Source: Ophiosphaerella korrae
Taxonomy: Eukaryota; Ascomycota; Dothideomycetes; Pleosporales; Phaeosphaeriaceae
DNA length: 64,000 bases
NCBI GenBank assembly: GCA_028456385.1
Contig: JALNQF010000059.1
Location: 1-64,000 of the forward strand
Reading direction: 5' to 3'
The translations under genes and the position numbers were made by a program. The first letter of the stretch is position 1. Each line of letters starts with the position of its first letter. Shown in pieces: positions 48,480-60,629 of this stretch. A model generated the notes under the pieces. That model made no database searches. It had not been told where the DNA came from and saw only the letters and a program-made list of their open reading frames with translations.

Positions 48480-49765
48480 AAGAAGATCTAGAGAGAATTT
48501 ATATAATAATTCTATAAATTACTAGTATATAGTTACTAAGGTATCGAGAAAATATTAAATAGACTACTACAAGATTATTATATTCTAAAAGCAAGACAAT
48601 TAGTAATAGAAGTACTATAAGACTATATAGAATACTAAAGGAATAAATATAGTAGATATATACTATATAGAATATTATAACTAGTAGAAGTACTAGAATA
48701 ACTATAAGGAGTTATTATAATAGACTTTATTATAAAGTTACTAAAGTCTAAAGACCTAATATTAGAAGTTAAATATAATAGAATCTTAATAATAGTAGAT
48801 AAGCTTATAAAGTATATATACTTTAGACTATATAAAGAAAAAAGTAGGATAGAGGTTACTATATACTAGGTTCTAGGAACTATAATTAGTTAATATAGAC
48901 TACTAGATAAGATTATTATAGATAGAGACGTACGATTTATATTAAAACTATAGGGAATAATAATAGCGCAATTAGGAATTAAATATATAATATCTATAGT
49001 ATATTACCTATAAATAGATAGATAGTTAGAATAAATAAATTAGATAGTAGAATAATACCTAAGATACTACCTTAACTACAACTAGAATAATTATGTATAG
49101 CTACTACCTATAGTATAGTTAGCATATAATAGCGTAAAGAATATAGTAATAAGAGTATTACCTTTCTTTGCGAACTATAGATTTAAGCCTAACGTATACT
49201 AGATACTAAGAAATTAGATATCTTAGTCTCTAAGAGGAGAAAGTTTTACTAATAGACTTAAGAATATACACGATTAACTAAGACAAGATGTAGAATTCCT
49301 ATATAATTATATAGTAAAATACTATAATAAGAAGTATAAAAAGAGACCTTAATTTAAAGAAAGAGAAAAAGTATAGTTAGTATAAAAGAATATTAAAAGC
49401 AAGAGACTAAGTTTAAAATTAGACTACGTTAAAATAAGACTATACGAAATTAAGAAAGAAGTTATACTAGTTACGTTTAGATTAAAGCTACTAAATAAGA
49501 TAAGGATACACCTAATATTCTACGTAGCTTTACTAGAACAAGTACTATAAGAAGTAGAACTACTAGTGTATAAAGTAGATATATATAGAGAATAAGAAAA
49601 ATAAGAAGTTAAAGAAATCCTATAGTACTAATTCTATAATAGAAGAATCTACTACTTAGTAGAATAGATAGGAATAGATAAAAAAGGACAACTATAGGAA
49701 AAAATATAAGAACTAGAAGATAATCTTAATTACTTTAAGAAACTAGAAGAGTTCTAAAATTAAAA
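48480..49765 (+). pseudogene. pol: A4 integrase and chromodomain
   Basis: Integrase: I-D-F-I near 48720-48732, D-R-D-V-R-F near 48921-48940. Chromodomain at about 49580-49765 with Y-L-V-E and E-D-N-L segments. Colinear with A1. Confidence 0.8.
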
Positions 49766-49819
49766 TCTCCTAGAGCGCCTTATAGCGAACTAAGAAAATT
49801 AGCGCTACTAGCGCTAAAT

Positions 49820-50395
49820 AGAGAGGCGTTAGGAACGCCTAATATAGTAAGAGCTAGTATAGCCTAGACTATATTCTTAAGGTCTATCTTAGCCTCTAAG
49901 GTACAAGACTATTTAGACAATTTAGCGTTATTATGCGCCTTTATCTTATAAAAATACTTAATATAAGAATAAAGATCTACTAGCTTATAAAGAGTTAGCT
50001 TATACTTAGCCTTAGCTTCTATAAGCTATAACAATAGTATCTCTTAAGCTTAGTTAATAGCTCGCCCTATATAATTTAGCAAGAAGAGACTATATAGAAA
50101 TTAAATACTTATACTCTATAAGAGAAATACTAGATAGTGTACACTTATATTAAATATTAGCTAAGATATACTTATTATAGTATTTACTATCTTTTAAAGA
50201 TATAAGATAAGTAAGCTTTAACTAAGTATAATAGGTGTAAGGAAATATTTTAACCCTATTACAAGCAATATAAGTAACAAGAAGAAGCTTATTATAATTA
50301 GAACGCGAAGATATAGAGAATAATAAAGAACTAGAAATAAACAAAGAAACTAGACTAATAACCTTAGGCCTAGGATAGAGAAATAAGAACCTGTC
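49820..50395 (-). pseudogene. Antisense Cys-cluster ORF of A4
   Basis: Minus-strand frame equal to that of A1 6680-7250: possible Cys-cluster segment near 50180, a shift near 50065, the Lys/Arg-rich segment, and L-E-A-K-I-D-L-K near 49885-49910. The frame interruptions are TAA/TAG. Supports conservation of this antisense frame across family A. Confidence 0.45.
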
Positions 50396-50410
50396 TAAAG
50401 AAGAGAATAG

Positions 50411-50906
50411 TATTATAGCTATAACAAGAGAAAACTAATTTAAGCTAATTAGCCCTACTATAGATAACAACAACGCATATAATCTATAGGAGAACGAGTT
50501 AGATTAGGAAGCTAACTATAATAGGGACACGTAATAAATTTACAATTCGCGATCTTAGTAAACACGAAGTACAAAGCTAAGCACGTAATAAATTTGTAAT
50601 TTGCGATCTTAGTAAATACAAAGTATAAAGCTAAGTACGTAATAGATTTATAATTTATAATCTTAGTAAATATAAAGCACGAAGCTAGCTAAGAGATATA
50701 GGTATATAGTTAGTAGAATGCACATTATTAGGATAGTATTAGTAATTTAATCCTTTAACTATAGAACGCTAATACAAGATAGTTACGAAATATCTTCTAT
50801 TATTTATAAGTTATTATAGATTATAACCTAAGCTTTTACTATTAACTCTTAATCTACTAACACCCTTTAGGTACTAGGAAGTTAACCCTAGTAACACCCT
50901 ATTACA
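50411..50906 (+). repeat. A4 3' LTR (496 bp)
   Basis: TATTATAG...CTATTACA. Same length as the 5' LTR. Preceded by the purine-rich tract AAGAAGAGAATAG. Confidence 0.95.
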
Positions 50907-51800
50907 AAAATAATAAACCTAAAATATCTAGTATATTTTAAAGTATTATAGATATTATACCTAGATAAGAATTATATTATATATAGGAACTCTAAAGTAA
51001 ATAATAAAGCTTAGCTTATAAGAAGAAAAAGATATAACTATATAAGAGTAATTCTAGTAAAAGATATCTAAGGATAAGAAATAATTCTAGAAGATAGATA
51101 CGTAGTAGTAAGGCCTAGACCTAAATTATCTAAAAAATACGTCCTAGAAAGACTATAGTATAAATATATAAAGAATAAAAACTTTAAGTAAGACTATAGC
51201 TTTAGAAAAATAGATAATTTATAAAATTACCTAAGTAAGAATAGCTAGAAAGTATAGGAGGCCTATATATTACAAAAATAAGTATATACTAAGGAAAGAT
51301 AGTACGTTTAATAATTAATAGTAGAGCTATAAGAAACTTTATATTAAAAAAGTTTATAGAAATATAAAAAATAAAGTATATAATAAAGAAGTACTCTTAA
51401 TAACTAAGTATAATTAAAAGGAAACTATTCTAGGAACCTATAAGGTTTAAAACAGTTCTCTTTATACTAGAACTAAAAAGAATAATAATTAAAAATATAG
51501 TTATAGATATAATAATAATTAATAATAAACAAGAAATTATACTAGAAATACTATAGTTATAGATAGCTAACCTATATATTAATTAGAAAATAGGAAGAAT
51601 TAGCTATAATAATATAGAGAAGCTAAGAGCTAATATAAATACTTATAAAGGAGAATTCTCTAAAGAATACAAGAAATAGGAAAAATAGCTTATAGAGCTA
51701 GAAGACTACCTCCTAAAATATTAGCTATAAGATTTAGTAATAGACCTAAAAGAAAATAAAGATATAAGATAGAGCCTAGTCTATAGAAAAATAGAAGAAG
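50907..51800 (+). pseudogene. pro: A3 linker and protease (after A4)
   Basis: Resumes A3. Protease active site as N-S-R-A at about 51313-51330. Colinear with A1 2980-3880. Confidence 0.7.
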
Positions 51801-53060
51801 AATCTAAGATTAAATAAGTATTTATTAAAAACGCTATTAGAAAAGGATAGATATAAGAATCTAAATCTTTAGTAGTATATAGACTTATATTTATAGATAA
51901 AAAAGGAATAAGTAATAAAAGACCCTATATAGATTTTAGGAAAACTAACGTTATTATAAATAAGAACTAATACTTACTACTATAAATAGATAGAATATAA
52001 GATAGACTATAAAGAGTAAAAATCTTTATAAAACTAGATATCTAGAATACTAACTACTAGATTAGAATTAAAAAAAGTAATAAGTAGAAAATAGCGTTTA
52101 GAATATAATATAGACTATATAAATACTTAGTTATACTATTTAGCTTAATAAACGTACTAGTAGTATTCTAAGAAAGAATTAATATAGTACTAAAGGAGTA
52201 CTTAAACGTATTTATATTTATATACCTAGACGATATCCTTATATTTTTAGAAATAGAAGAAGAACACGTATAACATATATACAAAGTACTAGAAAAACTA
52301 GTAGATAGTAAACTATTCTTTAAAATAAGAAAATACAAATTCTATATAAAAGAAATAGACTTCCTTAGATTTATTATAAAACTAGGAAAAATTAAGATTA
52401 ACTTAAAAAAGATTAGATTAATTAATAAATAGCTAATACTAAAGAACTTAAAAGAAGTATAATAATTTTATAGGCTAGATAACTTTTATAAAAAGTTAAT
52501 AGTAAGATAGTCTAAAGATATAGAACTAATAACAAAACTTATAAAGAAGGATACGCTATTTAAATAGATAAAAGAATATAATAAAGTATTTAATAAGATT
52601 AAGAAAAAGTTTATAAAAAACCTAATTATTAGAATATATAACCTAGACCTACTAGTAATAGTAAAAATAGACGTATCTAACTTAGTCTATAGGATAGTAC
52701 TAATATAGGAAGACCTAAAGACTAAAAAAGAATATTTAGTTAAATACTTCTCTAAGAAAATAAAAATAGTAGAACTTAATTACCTAATTTATAATAAAGA
52801 GATACTAGTAATATATAAAGTATTTAAATAATAGAGAGTCTACTTATAAAGAGTGAAATACTAAATAAAGGTCTATATAGACTATAAAAATCTTATAAGA
52901 TTTATACTAAATAAAGAACTATTATAATAATATATAAGATAGTAGGAATTCCTATTAATATTTAATATAGAAATTATATATATAAAAGGGAAAGATAATT
53001 AGTTTATAGATACCTTTAGTAAAAGACTAGACTTATAAAAAGAAGTAAGTACTACTAGTA
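51801..53060 (+). pseudogene. pol: A3 RT and RNase H
   Basis: Y-L-D-D is intact at 52223-52234 despite heavy RIP elsewhere. RNase H at about 52640-53040. TAA/TAG stops throughout. Confidence 0.8.
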
Positions 53061-53229
53061 TAGTTCTAATAAAGAACAAAGAAGGATACTTAGTCCTAAA
53101 TATACTTAAAATAGCTACAACACTTAAAAAAGTAAGTAGTAAGCTAGATAAATAGATTTAGAAAATAATATAAGAAGTATCTAAAGAAATAAAGAAACTA
53201 GAAACCTAAGAAAGACTTATATAAGCTTA

Positions 53230-54530
53230 TAGAAGAATATATATCTTAAAAAAGATTTAGAGAGAATTTATATAATAATTCTATAAGCTACTAGTATATA
53301 GATACTAGAGAATTAAAAAAATACTAAGTAGACTCTTAAAAGATTACTATATCCTAAGAGTAAAATAACTAGTAAAAGAAGTACTATAAGACTATATAAA
53401 ATACTATAGAAATAAGTATAGTAGATAGGTACTATATAAGATACTATAACTAGTTAAAGTACTAGAGTAACTCTAGAGAATAATAATAATAGATTTTATT
53501 ACAAAGCTACCTAAATTAAAGGACCTAATATTAGGAGTTAAGTATAATAGAATCTTAACAATAGTAGATAAACTTATAAAGTATATATACTTTATACTAT
53601 ATAAAGAAAAAAGTAAGATAAAGGTTACTATATACTAAGTTCTAAAAACTATAATAAGTTAATATAGTATACTAGACAAAATTATTATAGATAGAGATAT
53701 ATAATTTATATTAAAACTATAGAAAATAATAATAGCGTAATTAGGAATATAATATACTATATTAATAGTATATTACTTACAAATAGATAGATAATTAGAA
53801 CAAATAAATTAGATAGTAGAATAGTACCTAAGATACTATCTTAACTATAACTAGAACAATTAGGTATAACTACTACCTATAGCATAGTTAGTATATAATA
53901 GTATAAAGAATATAGTAATAAGAGTATTACTCTTCTTTATAAACTATAGATTTAAACCTAATATATATTAAATACTAAGAAATATAGAATCTTAGACTTT
54001 ATAAAGAGAAAACTTTATAAATAGAATAAAAGAAATATATAACTAATTAAAATAAGACGTAGAATTCCTATATAACTAAATAGTAAAGTACTATAATAAG
54101 AAGTATAAATAGAGACCTTAATTTAGAGAAAGAGAAAAAGTATAGTTAGTTTAAAAAAATATTAAGAGTAAACAACCTAGTTTAAAACTAGATTACGTAA
54201 AAATTAGACTATATAAAATTAAGAAAGAAGTTATACTAGTTATATTTAAATTAAAGCTACTAAGTAAGATAAAAATATACCTAATATTCTACGTAGTACT
54301 ACTAGAACAAGTACTATAAGAAGTAGAACTACTAGTATACAAGGTAGATACGTATAAAGAATAAGAAGAGTAAGAAGTTAAAGAAATTCTAGTATACTAA
54401 TTCTATAATAGTAAGAACTACTACTTAGTAGAATAGATAAGTATAGATAAAAAAGGATAACTATAGGAAAAGATATAAGAACTAGAAGATAACCTTAACT
54501 ACTCTAAGAAACTAGAAGACTTCTAAAATT
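53230..54530 (+). pseudogene. pol: A3 integrase and chromodomain
   Basis: Integrase with I-D-F-I near 53489-53502 and D-R-D-I near 53690-53702. Chromodomain at about 54350-54530. Colinear with A1 and A4. Confidence 0.75.
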
Positions 54531-54589
54531 AAAACTCTCTAAACTACTTTATAGTAAACTAAGAAAATTAGTATTACTAATACTAAATA

Positions 54590-55170
54590 GAAAAGTATTA
54601 GGAATATCTAATATAATAAGAGCTAAAATAGCTTAAACTATATCTTTAAGGTCTATCTTAGCTTCTAAAGTATAAAACTATTTAGATAATTTAGTATTAT
54701 TATAGGCTTTTATTTTATAAAGATACTTAATATAAAAATAAAGATCTACTAGCTTATAAAGAGTTAGCTTATACTTAGCCTTAGCCTCTATAAGCTATAA
54801 TAATAGTATCTCTTAAGCTTAGTTAATAGCTTACCTTATATAACTTAGTAAAAAGAAACTATATAGAAATTAAGTACTTATATTCTATAAGAGAAATACT
54901 AGATAGTATATACTTATACTAAATATTAGCTAGAATATACTTACTATAGTACTTACTATCCTTTAAAGATATAAGGTAAGTAAGCTTTAATTAAGTATAA
55001 TAAGTGTAAAGAAATATTTTAACTCTATTACAAGTAATATAAGTAATAAGAAGAAGTTTATTATAGTTAGAATATAAAGATATAGAGAATAATAAAGAGC
55101 TAGAAATAAATAAAGAAACTAGACTAGTAACTTTAGGCCTAGGGTAGAGAAATAAGAACCTACCTAGAGA
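54590..55170 (-). pseudogene. Antisense Cys-cluster ORF of A3
   Basis: Minus-strand frame colinear with A1 and A4. More degraded, most Cys codons now Tyr. Kept mainly because its position and spacing match the other copies. Confidence 0.4.
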
Positions 55171-55179
55171 GGAGAATAG

Positions 55180-55674
55180 TGTTATAGCTATAATAAGAGA
55201 AAGCTAATTTAAACTAATTAGCTCTACTATAGATAATAATAACGTATATAACTTATAAGATAATAAACTAGACTAAGAGACTAACTATAATAGAGATACG
55301 TAATAAATTTATAATTTATAATTTTAGTAAATATAAAGTATAAAGCTAAGTACGTAATAAATTTATAATTTATAATCTTAGTAAATATAAAGTATAAAGC
55401 TAAGTACGTAATAAATTTATAATTTGTAATCTTAGTAAATATAAAGTACGAAGTTAGTTAAGAAATCTAGGTATATAGTTAGTAGCAATACGTATTATTA
55501 GGATAGTATTAGTAATTTAATTATTAACTACAAGTAATAATACTAAAATAGTTACAAAATATCTTCTATTGTTTATAGCTTATTATAGATTATAATATAC
55601 GCCTTTGTTATTACTCCTTAATCTACTAATACCTAATAGGCTATTAGGAAGTCGACCCTAGTAAGCCTATTATA
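55180..55674 (+). repeat. A3 3' LTR (495 bp)
   Basis: TGTTATAG...CTATTATA with three 53-bp units. Followed by ATACT at 55675-55679. Confidence 0.95.
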
Positions 55675-55940
55675 ATACTACTTACTACTACTACCTTACT
55701 ATTATATTTATAACGTATTTTATATTTTCTTCTTTAAGAAATAAAAATCTTAATTAGGTATAAAAGATAATACCTAGCTACCTAAAGTAATAAAAGAAGA
55801 AAAAGAAGTATAAGAAGTTAAAAGAATCTTAAAGAAATATAAAAGAAAAAGATAACTAGAGTATCTCTTTAGATAGAAAAGATATAATAAATCCTAGAAT
55901 ATATAGACTTTTACTATAGATTTTAAAGATATAAATAAAC
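55675..55940 (+). pseudogene. pol: D1 integrase C-terminus with chromodomain
   Basis: Resumes D1 after A3. A chromodomain at about 55795-55925 reads E-V-*-E-V-K-R-I-L, then L-E-Y-L-F-R-*-K-R-Y-N-K-S-*-N: the I-L-x(n)-Y-L-V-x-W-K-G-Y-x-x-x-x-N-T-W pattern with each Trp as TAG. This shows that D1 is a chromovirus too. Confidence 0.75.
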
Positions 55941-57280
55941 TACTTAAAGATTTTAATTTAGCTTAAAGTACTCTATAATTAAAACGTATATAGAAAATAT
56001 AATTTATATACTTAAAACTTACTTATAAAGTAAATAGCGTAATTTAACTTTTAACTTTATAGCTAAGTATCTATATATATAAAAAATAAATAATTATACT
56101 ATAAACTATTTTTTCTCTACTTATTAGATAAGCCTAAACTACTCTTTACTTACGTTCTACTTACTTTTTAAAAGTAGAATATCTTAACTCTTTACTTTAT
56201 CTTCTTCTTCTTTTTCTTCTTTTTCTTCTACTTCTTCTTCTACTACTTCTTCTTTTTTTACTTCTTTTTTTTTTTTACTACTATCTTTATTATTATCTTC
56301 TTTATTATTAACTTATTTTATAAAAAAGTAGCTATAGTAAGCTTAAAAAGTAGTTATTATATACTATATAAGTATAGTATAAGTAAATATATAATATAGT
56401 AAAAGTAGCCTAAAATCTTTATTAATACTTTAACTAAACTCTATTACTAAGCTATAAGGCTATACTATTTAGTTAAAATAAGCTCTAAAAATTAAGGTAT
56501 AGTTATAGGTATTTAAGTAAGTACTCTTAAGAGAGTACTACTATAAGTAGTAAAGTGCCTATAGTTTAATAGCTTTAAGTTAAAAGTATACTAAGTATAA
56601 GTAAGCTTAATACTAGTATAGCGTACTTCTAAGTTAGTCTTAGAAGTAGTAATATTAGATATAGTAGTATTATACGTATTATAAAGCTTATAAAGATAGT
56701 TAATATACTTATTAAGTATAGAGAGTACTTATTTATATTAGTTAAAGTATATACAAAGAGTAAATCTCTAAAATAGTTACTAAAGCGTAGCTAGTATAAT
56801 TACTAATAAAATAATACTAGTAATAATTCTCTTCTAGCTTATTATATATCTCTTTTTAGTTAATAATACTTTAAGTATAGTATAAGTAAGTAGTATATAA
56901 AGTATTATAATTAGTATACTTAGTATCTACGCTCTACTTAAAAGGTAGAGTTTAATAAATATTACTCTTTTTAATAAATTTTAAGTAAGAATAGTAAACT
57001 ATAGTAATAATTACTAAATATATACTATATATACGTTAAGTATATACTATAGTAGATAAAAGAATAAGTAAAATAATTATAAAAGTAATAATCTTTTACT
57101 TATTATTAAAATATAAATAGAATATTGTATATAAGTATAATAATAATAGTACGCTTAATATATAGGTATAACGCATAAGGTATATAAATACTCTTTTCTC
57201 TATTTTCTTAAAAGTTTAAGGTTTTTATTAAGGTTACACTTTAAAAAGCTAGTAAAGATACTAGCTAAAAAGAAAGGCTC
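55941..57280 (-). pseudogene. D1 3' region with antisense acidic/Cys-rich ORF
   Basis: 1.3 kb between chromodomain and 3' LTR. On the minus strand, about 57000-57240 reads a Lys/Arg-rich start followed by a Tyr/Cys-rich cluster near 57090-57160 (many Tyr in Cys-like spacing). About 56190-56310 encodes an acidic Glu/Lys tract (plus strand is CTT-rich). Breaks are TAA/TAG, but the middle part (56330-57080) is poorly readable. Equivalent in place and strand to the antisense ORFs of A and B, though not clearly homologous. The purine tract AAAGAAAGGCTC lies before 57281. Confidence 0.35.
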
Positions 57281-57558
57281 TATAATAAGAGTTTATTAAA
57301 TACTTAAAACTCTTATAAACTCTAGTATAAGTTAGAAGTAAAGCTAATATACTAAAGATTATAATATTATATAGTTATAATCTAAAGTAAAGCTAGTATA
57401 CTATATAGGCGTATAAAAGGCTTAATACTTATAAAGAAAGTAAAGTAAGTATTATTCTTTCTTAGATACTAGTAGTACTATTAAATACTATCTATTATCT
57501 TTTTACTATCTCCTATAGCCTATAGTAAGTACTATTATCTTCTAGCTACTTCTTAATA
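57281..57558 (+). repeat. D1 3' LTR (278 bp)
   Basis: Same length and sequence (allowing transitions) as 12022-12299. Flanked on the right by A5, not by the sequence that flanks the 5' LTR. Confidence 0.9.
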
Positions 57559-58970
57559 AACTATTTATTATAAAAATAACTACTATATATATCTTTTTAG
57601 TAAGTAGAGAGTAAGATAGTTCTTATAAAAGAATAAAGTAGTAGTAATAAAAGAAAATAGAATAAAAATATAGCTAGAAGAAATAGCTTATATAATAGAC
57701 TTACTAATAGAAGACTTAGAAAGAAAGAAGCTCTAAACCTTATTAATCTAAGCTAAAAGACTAATACTAGATAAAGAAACTACTATAGTCTTTTCTAAAG
57801 AACTATAAAGAGATAAAAGTTAAAATAATATAAGAAGTACTAAATATACTTATTTAAAAGTATATAGCTATAATAGCTATATAATAATAGATATAAAAGA
57901 ATAAAATAAAGAATAGAAGTTTATTTAAAAATACTTACTAGTTATAAGTATAGAGAAAGTATATAAAAACTAAAAAGAATATAATCTTTAAGTATTAAAG
58001 TTTATAATATTTTAATAATAGATAGAGTAATATATAGTTATAATAAGAAGAATACTTATATAAAGAGAATAGTAGTTTTTTATAAGAAAAACGTAATAGA
58101 TTAATAAAGCTTATATACTACGTATACTAATAGTATACTATATTCTAGTAATAGTAGGACCTAGAAAAGATAAATACTAAGAAGGAGATAATAAAAGAAT
58201 AGACCTAAAATATCTAGTATATACTAAAATATTATAGATATTATACTTAAATATAAATTACTATATATATAGAGAATTTAAGGTACGTAACTATATATAG
58301 CTAATAAGAAGGAAAGGATATAATTATATAAATATAATTACAAAGAAAGATATTTAAGGTTAAGAAATAATTAGAATACCTAATAAAGAATATATAGTAA
58401 TTAGGCTAGGACTAAAACTATTAAAAGAATATATTTAAAAGAAACTATAGTATAAATATACTTATAACAAATATCTAAAATATAAAAATTATAAATATAA
58501 AATAGAGTAATAGCCCTAGAAAGATAAATAATTTAAAGAAAAACCTAAGTAAAAAAAGCTATAAGGTATAAGAGGCCTATATATTACAAAAATAAGTATA
58601 TACTAAAAAAAGAAAGTATAATTAATAATTAATAGTAGAGCTATAAAGAACTTTATATTAAAAAAGTTTATAGAAGAGTAAGGAATATACTATATAATAA
58701 AGAGATACTCTTAATAACTAAGTATAATTAAAGGAAAACTATTCTAGGAACCTATTAGGTTTAAAATAGTACTCTCTATACTAAGGCTAAAAAGACTAGA
58801 AATTAAGAATATAGTTATAGATATAACAATAATTAATAATAAATAAGATATAATATTAGGTATACTATAGTTATAAATAACTAACCTAAAGATTAATTAG
58901 AGAATAGGAAAAATTAGCTACTCTAAAGAAGATATATTAAAAGCTAATATAAGTATATATAGAAGAGAAA
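57559..58970 (+). pseudogene. pro: A5 linker and protease
   Basis: Colinear with A1 2341-3740. Protease active site as N-S-R-A near 58628-58645. Ends at the internal deletion near 58970. Confidence 0.65.
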
Positions 58971-59710
58971 ATAAACTATTCTTTAAGATAAGGAAATATA
59001 AATTCTATATAAAAAAAAAAAATTTCTTTAGATTTATTATTAAACTAAGAAAGATAAGGATTAACTTAAATAAGATTAAGGTAATCTAAGAATAGCTAAT
59101 ACCTAAAAACCTAAAAGAAGTATAATAATTTTATAGATTAGTAAACTTTTATAGAAAGATAATAGTAAGATAGTTTAAGATAATAGAACTATTAATAAAA
59201 CTTATAAAAAAAAATATACTATTTATATAGACTTAAGAATATAATAAAGTATTTAACTAAATTAAATAGAGATTTATAGAGAACCTAATTATTAGAATAT
59301 ATAACTCTAATCTACTAGTAATAGTAAAGATAGATATATTAAACTTAGTCTATAGAATAGTACTAATACAAGAAAACTTAATTATAAAGTAAAAATACTT
59401 AGTTAAATACTTTTTAAAATAAATAAAGCTAGTAGAACTTAACTACTTAATTTATAATAAAGAAATACTAGTAATCTATAAAGTATTAAAATAATAGAGA
59501 GTATACTTATAAAAAGTAAAGTATTAAATAAAAGTCTATATAGACTATAAAATTCTTATAGGATTTATAATAAATAAAGACTTATTATAATACTATATAA
59601 GATCGTAGGAATACTTATTAATATTTAACTTTAAAGTTATATATATAAAGAGTAAAGATAACTAATTTATAAATACTTTAAGTAAGAGACTAGATTTATA
59701 AAAAGAAGTA
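58971..59710 (+). pseudogene. pol: A5 RT remnant and RNase H (RT core deleted)
   Basis: At about 58970 the sequence jumps from the equivalent of about 3740 to about 4395 of A1. This removes about 650 bp with the RT fingers and the YLDD palm. The RT thumb and RNase H (about 59320-59700) remain. No repeat or element is visible at the junction, so a simple deletion is likely. Confidence 0.7.
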
Positions 59711-60030
59711 AACACTACTAGTATAGTTCTAATTATAAATAAATATAGATACTTAGTCTTAAATATACTTAAAATAGCTATAATACTTAAGAGAAAAAGT
59801 AGTAAGCTAGATAAATAGATTTAGAAAAAATTAGAAAAAGATTCTAACAAAATAAAAAAGCCTAAAATCTAAAAAGAACTTATAAAAGTATATAGAAGAA
59901 TATATATTCTAAATAAAATATAAAGAGAGTTTATATAATAATTTTATAAACTACTAGTATATAGATACTAAAGTATTAATAAAATATTAGATAGATTATT
60001 ATAAGATTACTATATTCTAAAAGTAAAATA

Positions 60031-60629
60031 ACGTATTCTATTAGCAAAGTAGCTATATTACTAAGATAGCTACTCTAAAATATACTAAAAAATCGAAAAT
60101 TTAACATCTAATATCTTAACAACTATACTATAATAACTTCTAAAAATTTAATAGATTAAAGATTATATATATAGTAGTAATCTATAAAATTTTTAAAGCG
60201 TATAGCCTAGTAGTTCTTAAGATAGTAAAATTTTCTATAGTAAAAAATACTTTTTTATTAATAATATTAAATAAACTAGGCTATACGTTCTAAAAATTTT
60301 ATAGATTACTACTTTATATATAATCTTTAATCTATTAAATTTTTAGAAGTTATTATAGTATAGTTGTCAAGATATTAGATATTAAATTTTCGATTTTTTA
60401 GTATATTTTAGAGTAGCTATAAGGCTAGGCTCTATACTACTAGACTAGACGTAACCCTAAAAGAGGTATAGTATACCTAATAGGTATACTAGGTATAGAA
60501 TAGTATATATATATACTAGGGATACTTGTAGTAGGCCTAGGGCTAGCTTATAGCTAGCTAAGGGTTGCATAAAAGTACCTATAATAGTAGCTATCTTAGT
60601 AATATAGCTACTTTACTAATAGAATATAT
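60031..60629. mobile_element. 599-bp fold-back MITE with TA duplication
   Basis: Inserted in the A5 integrase; removing it and one TA restores the A5 sequence (…AAATA/ACTAG…). Terminal inverted repeats of about 44 bp run ACGTATTCTATTAGCAAAGT inward, and the right end is the inverse with transitions only. TA duplications lie at 60029-60030 and 60630-60631. No coding sequence. The TA target and size suggest a non-autonomous Tc1/mariner (pogo/Fot-like) element; that assignment is inference. Confidence 0.85.
60067..60420. repeat. Long inverted repeat inside the MITE
   Basis: Arms of about 145 bp at 60067-60210 and 60276-60420 are reverse complements, with a 65-bp AT-rich loop. The outer ends overlap the TAGCTACT part of the terminal repeat, so this looks like one fold-back unit within another, followed by 165 bp of single-copy sequence with short palindromes (60480-60560). 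Confidence 0.85.

Larger units (their letters stand above)
43774..50906 (+). mobile_element. A4: complete gypsy chromodomain retrotransposon
   Basis: A 7133-bp element with 496-bp LTRs and duplication AAAAT, inserted in A3. Uninterrupted, so among the latest insertions. Closely related to A3 and A1, with the same gene order and the antisense frame. Confidence 0.95.
41419..55674 (+). mobile_element. A3: gypsy chromodomain retrotransposon, carrying A4
   Basis: LTRs of 495 bp at both ends and an exact duplication ATACT. Own DNA is 41419-43773 and 50907-55674, about 7.1 kb. A4 is inserted in the gag-protease linker. More strongly RIP-mutated than A1 and A4, in keeping with greater age. Confidence 0.95.
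12022..57558 (+). mobile_element. D1: gypsy chromodomain retrotransposon, split by B1, C1 and A3
   Basis: Element delimited by two 278-bp direct LTRs. Its own DNA is 12022-13394, 20213-21376, 39193-41418 and 55675-57558, about 6.7 kb, a normal gypsy length. Gag, RT, RNase H, integrase and chromodomain follow in order across the pieces. It is older than B1, C1 and A3, which are inserted in it. Its outer flanks do not form a target duplication (ATTAA left, AACTA right) and come from family A copies in opposite orientation. Confidence 0.9.

Noticed and set aside
56180..56320. CTT-rich tract in D1 as a possible polypyrimidine/triplex or promoter element
   Set aside because: It is better explained as the acidic Glu/Lys codons of the antisense frame; no promoter context is seen.
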